Source: Lytechinus pictus (taxonomy: Eukaryota; Echinodermata; Echinoidea; Temnopleuroida; Toxopneustidae). Taken from it: a stretch of 64,000 nucleotides of DNA. Shown piece by piece: positions 59,401 through 64,000 of the stretch. The notes under the pieces were generated by a model. The model searched no databases and was not told the DNA's origin. It was given only the letters and a program-made list of their open reading frames with translations. How positions within the stretch are numbered: position 1 is the stretch's first letter; each line of letters begins with the position of its first letter. Both the position numbers and the translations under genes were made by a program. The DNA is taken from positions 26,536,501 through 26,600,500 of the forward strand of contig NC_087245.1 in NCBI RefSeq assembly GCF_037042905.1, written 5' to 3'.

Positions 59401-62400
59401 CTACTTTCTGAACCAATTCACCCGTTTGAATTTGTGTGTTTTGAACTTGTACCTTTCTCTTCTTCATGCTTCCTCGAGGAGCCGATGTATTTGCATTCTA
59501 ATGTGAACCTGTGTCATCATTACAAATTTTCAAAATACTGCATCTTCTTTTTGCTCAAGAATTGTGCACCTTGTATTCTTTGTCAAGGAGATCAGTACAT
59601 GTACAACCAGACATTAAAGCTTTAAAATCGTCTGGAAGTCCCCTTCAAGTACAATATATATACCTTAAAGTTAGGAAGCTAAGATACAATGGTTGCAAGT
59701 CGACTTGTTACATCTTCATCATCGTAATAACCACCATCACAATATTGACAACTAAAATTACAATAAACATCAATCCACAATTTAGGGAATTACCTGAATT
59801 GCCTTGTGGTGGCAGAGACTCAAAATGTTATTTTCAGGGGGGGGGGGAATTCTATTATCAAATTGCCAAGAACAAGTTAATATGAAGGTACATAAAAAGT
59901 GATGCATTACATTAAGAATAAAAAAACAAACACATTCTTGATCAATGCATTGTCAATTTGTGCTGGAAAAGATTTTTCACTCAGTTATTGCCAATGTAAG
60001 GATTTACCAATTGTATGCTTTGAAATTTCTGTTGAAAAGACATTTTATTGAATTTGAACAATTACATGTCTGAAATTGTGATTTGTTTTTTTTTACTTGT
60101 CTTCGAATTTCTATAAATTTCCATCTAATTGTTACATAACAGTCATTTCTCTGCTCCACAGTGGTACTTCATCTTCAATAGATATAGATGTAAAGGTGAA
60201 AATAGGCACCCACACACATGAAAAGCAACGTTACAAGAAGAAGAAAAAATTGACACAGAAGGCAAAAACATGGACATCCAACACTATTGTTGTCACATAA
60301 GACATTTGGGAAACGAGCAAGATGAATGACAGGTATAACTTTAATTGCAAGTAAACAAAAATAACACTTCGACAACAGACTGATTTATACAAACACAGTC
60401 CTTTGATTTCAGGAATCAGAACATGGAATCAGTGAGGAATCCCTCAACATCTTATTGAAATATGTAGAGGTTAATATCTTTTGTATGCTTTCTGAATGAG
60501 ATAGGTCAAGTTTTGTTTTGATTACCAAGAAAAATGACCTTTTGTGATTTTTTCCCCCTAAATTTTGTATATTATTGCTGTTCGCCTATGACATCACAAA
60601 TTCTTATCAAGAGAGGGCGACGTGGAATTTATCAAATTTCAAGAAATCATAACTCTTGAATGGATCATCTAATTTTGCTCAAACTTTCACTAATCTGCTT
60701 AAAAGTTAAATATTTATTTTAATGATGTATGGGTATAATTGTCCTTAAAGTGACAGCTGGAATATTAAAATACTTACATGACCTTTGATTTTGGCTAAAT
60801 ATGGGGGTCCCCATGCATGAACAATATACCCACCAAATTTTTTTTTTTTGTTAATTATTCACATTTTTGTAAGCACTATGGACAGATGACATTTTTATCT
60901 CTTAGTTTTACTCCACCTGGGTGGCTCTACAAAGATGGCTAGCCATAGGGAACATAATAGTATACCTATTATGTAATGGGAGCTTGCTCATCTGTCGGGA
61001 CCAATTAAAAAAAGTCTTCATTGAATAATTGATTGAATTTATTTAACCACGGTAAAAAACTTAAACATAAATCATACAGAAATTACATTAAATAGAACTA
61101 CACAGAGAAACAACCTAGTAATAATAAGCATAATTAATTAAGCATGATAATGAAATGAATACGATAACAATGAGAGAAACATAATAAAAACAAGAAAACC
61201 TAACAATACATGTAAGATGTCTGTGTCATTTGTATAGTAACTGAAGGGAAAAGGAGAACAAAGATGAGGGAAGAAGAGGACGCGAGAGCATATAGGGGGA
61301 AGTCTGAGGAGAAAGAGGAAGAGAAGGGGAGAACATAAGACAGAGAGAGAGAGGAAGAGAAAGAGGGAGGTGGAGGTTGGGGGGAGACTGACACTTTAAT
61401 GGTACAATGCATCTACCTCTGCTTCAAAGAGCTTACGATTTGAGAAAAGATACTCTTTCAGGCAACACGTATAATTGGACACCCGTATAGATAAATCCCA
61501 TTGTTTGTTTTGAGTTTTCCTAAAGATAGTTTATGGCCGGAATTTCTGAGCCCGTAAGAACATCCTTTTAAAGAAATGTGTTCGCATAATGACGTAGGAA
61601 GCAATTTGTAAACAAGTTTGAAGATCTATCCTAGGGCTTTCCTTTTCCAACGTATTTGGACATGGTCAATTTTACCAAGAGAATAGAGCAGATCAGTACT
61701 AAAAAGACTTATCAATGGACAAAACTGTTCTTCTCATGTAATAACCATGAACTAAAAAACAAGTGCATCGGGCACTGATATAAGTTAACAATTAATACAA
61801 TACATCTAACTAGTACAGAAAAATTATGAAACAAAACAATGTCAGAAAAATGTAACATCATTAACAAGAGCCCTGTGGGGATAGATGCTCTTCTCAGCAT
61901 GCTAATTAATTAACTTGACGCTATTTCTTGTCAAGCCCCCACATGTATATCATCACTTCAAACTGAACAATTCAATTTTGATAAAAATGTAAAAAAAGTT
62001 CCCAGATGCGGCAGGATGGACAGCGCACAACTGACAGGATGCGAGTCCTTGGCTCAGGTGAGCTGGAAATGTAACAATAATTTTAAAAGAAAAATACCTA
62101 ACAAAAGACAACTACAAGGGCAAACTCAAAACTTGCTACTTTGTTCTTGACCGTGAACAAAATGGATGATTTCAGGAAATTATTTTTTCCCAGAATTTCA
62201 GGGTTACGGTTATTCCACTCTAGCCCATTCCTCCAAAGTAACCTGTAATATAACAAATATATTCATATCTGGAAACAGGAGTACATGTGAAAATTGGCAA
62301 TTTTACATTAAATTTTGCAATTATTATTCATTTTGATTAATGTTATATCCATTTTAATTTTTTTTTCAGACTATGAGAGGAAAAAGATAATAATTGTTGC

Positions 62401-63160
62401 CAATTTGAGGAGTGAAAGCTGATTAATTCAGACCTGAAGAAAGCTCTGTATCTCTATGGGTTAAATTAAACTTCACTAAGCTGGAGGAATAACTGACAAA
62501 ACCTAGGCAATGTTATTAGCAACCATATAATGCATTGTAAAAATCGTCATGAATTTTGATTAAAAAATTCCTGTTCTAAAAACCGTATTCACTGCCATTG
62601 AGCGATGTCACAGCATTTAAAAGAATCTATAACAAGGAATTTAAAAAGAATTAAGAAAACTAAAATAATCATTAGAGAAGGGAAAAAAAGTGCAAGTAAA
62701 GGTGAACTTGCTATTACATGTAATGCATGTCACACCATGCAACGTGTACTGTGCATTGATGGTAGGCCATTATTATGACAGGGACGTTAGGGACCTGCTA
62801 CAGAATAATTTGAAACTATTCGTACTTCATGCAGACATCTGGACGAGTTTTAAAGCAAGACAATCAAATGTTTAACATTCCACTGCCAATAGACTAAAGT
62901 TAGATATTGGAGTCAAATGAAAGCTATGAATTTTCTTTATGAAATACCATACTTCATATTTATATTTTAAATCATGAAAGAAATTTAGTATTGACATTTT
63001 AAGGATCATTTCCTCCAAAGTTTGTGTCATATCGATTGACAATACATGTTGAAGATCTATTTAAACACTTAAAAACATCTCTTCGAAAATACAGGTTAAC
63101 ACCAATTTTCCTAACTTTGAAGTATGCGCGAGACAAACCCAAAACAACAAACACAAAAAG
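59400..63160. other. Region between integrase and HECT genes, no confident gene
   Basis: It contains a G run (59838), a polypurine tract (61250-61385) and AT-rich sequence. A possible terminal exon follows the acceptor CTCTGCTCCACAG at 60162: 46 open codons rich in Lys ending at 60300. It has no recognisable partner. The 3' UTR of the HECT gene should occupy the right end. Confidence 0.35.
61250..61385. repeat. Polypurine tract
   Basis: GA-rich with (GA)n core around 61341-61366. Confidence 0.8.
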
Positions 63161-63164
63161 AAAA

Positions 63165-64000
63165 TCATGCAATGTCCATGGCGAGGTAGCCACTTGAAAG
63201 TACTGCTTGCCACTCTGATCTGAAATCTCTATATGAAGTATAACTTGTTGGCAGCTCAAGCATTGGTCCGCATGTGTGAGCCACTGGCCTTCGAGCTAAT
63301 CCAGTGGTATTTGTGAATTGTACAGAAATCTGTGTGGCAGTCATTACAGGCGAAGCTGTCAAAAATCTCAACAATGTGCCTAGACCTTCTTCGTTTTGGG
63401 CTCGGATGTATTGCTGCAAAAATCTAAGCGACTGGGCCTCCTCCCTTGTTTGAGGATTTGCGGCAAGTAAATCACAGACTTTCTTAGGAGTAGGTTTTAG
63501 AGAGCCATACATTATCTTGATAGAGTTAACATCTGGAAAAGCTGAGTGTAGGGCATCTCTGACCACCTTTCTCATGCCCTCCAGTGCATACATACTCTTC
63601 TGTATGATAACTTTGTGGGCCAGTTGGTAGATTGTGGGCCGGACATTTTCCCCTTTAGGGATAGAGTGACATCCCTCACGGTCTAGAATGTCTTCAAATA
63701 TGTCTTGCTCGTCATCTGACAGAACATCTCCTTGTAGAGCCTGCTTCACTGTAGCTCTTTCAAGTGGACTAAGAAACAGGAGGAATGTTTTAAGTAAGTC
63801 CTCAGTTGACACTGTCTCCTCTCCAAACATGACGGCTATTAGAAAGGCTGGGGCCAATTGCACAGGGAAAATGTTATGGTCAGAGTATCCCTTTGACAAA
63901 ATCCTCCCTATGGACAGCCATTCCTCCAAACCGTATTCAGGGTTCAATGAAGGCACCCTGTAATCCTCGCCATCTGCAGATGTATTAAAAAAGGAGTTCC
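63165..64000 (-). CDS. HECT-domain E3 ligase, G2E3-like (C-terminal part, 5' end outside window)
   Basis: The frame is open from the right edge to the stop at 63165-63167 (278 codons). There is no true start here: the position resembling one at 63956 is a GTG inside a continuing frame that reads '...DGEDYRV|PSLNPEYG'. The N-lobe includes 'FPVQLAPAFLIAVMFGEE'. The C-lobe includes 'LRFLTASPVMTATQISVQF' and the active-site motif 'ARRPVAHTCGPMLELP'. The catalytic-position Cys is encoded at 63270-63272. In HECT ligases this Cys forms the thioester with ubiquitin. The short C-lobe and the 'TGLARRPVAHTC' form are typical of the multi-copy G2E3-like HECT genes of fish and marine invertebrates. Ligase activity is inferred. 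Whether this is a functional gene or one of many repeats cannot be judged here. Confidence 0.8.
   Translation of the reverse strand, partial: NSFFNTSADGEDYRVPSLNPEYGLEEWLSIGRILSKGYSDHNIFPVQLAPAFLIAVMFGEETVSTEDLLKTFLLFLSPLERATVKQALQGDVLSDDEQDIFEDILDREGCHSIPKGENVRPTIYQLAHKVIIQKSMYALEGMRKVVRDALHSAFPDVNSIKIMYGSLKPTPKKVCDLLAANPQTREEAQSLRFLQQYIRAQNEEGLGTLLRFLTASPVMTATQISVQFTNTTGLARRPVAHTCGPMLELPTSYTSYRDFRSEWQAVLSSGYLAMDIA

Overview
Eukaryotic genomic DNA, AT-rich and gene-poor. It is most likely from a marine invertebrate deuterostome, and an echinoderm of sea-urchin type is my best guess. That guess rests on the spliced genes with canonical GT/AG sites, the very frequent TACATGTA words, a tRNA-derived SINE present in several copies, many foldback/MITE elements, and a G2E3-like HECT gene next to an IS3-like (IS3EU-type) integrase gene. 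Nothing looks bacterial: there are no operons or Shine-Dalgarno sites, and the one prokaryote-like protein (the integrase) contains a spliceosomal intron.

Layout. 1-18.5 kb is repeat-dominated: a ~400 bp inverted repeat, two minisatellite-like arrays, a SINE, a decayed LINE reverse-transcriptase tail, foldback elements and four poly-G foldback MITEs of one family (three here, one at 22.5 kb). A possible minus-strand first coding exon lies at 11.5 kb. At 18.6-20.0 kb is a minus-strand gene encoding a 457-residue coiled-coil plus Ser/Arg-rich protein that I do not recognise. 20-40 kb is again mostly transposon debris: a GC-rich TIR element, a foldback element, an internally deleted LINE, a hAT-like element with a perfect 8 bp target duplication, and a TTTAA-flanked MITE. 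It also holds candidate minus-strand exons at 24.9, 25.3 and 36.0 kb.

40.1-51.2 kb carries the best-supported gene, a plus-strand sorting nexin of the SNX19 class. Seven exons can be joined in phase to give TM segment, PXA, disordered linker, PX and the start of Nexin_C (988 codons). Its introns are full of MITEs. The end of the Nexin_C domain is not evident in the window.

55.8-58.9 kb holds a two-exon, 383-residue integrase/transposase gene with HTH plus DDE domains. 63.2-64.0 kb holds the 3' part of a minus-strand HECT-domain E3 ligase gene that runs off the right edge.

The most striking non-genic feature is a recurring architecture. At least ten loci each carry their own private 13-25 bp 'word', repeated several times and often in both orientations, embedded in otherwise unique sequence. 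The words differ from locus to locus. Known MITE/foldback families may explain some of these loci; I cannot explain the pattern as a whole from sequence alone.
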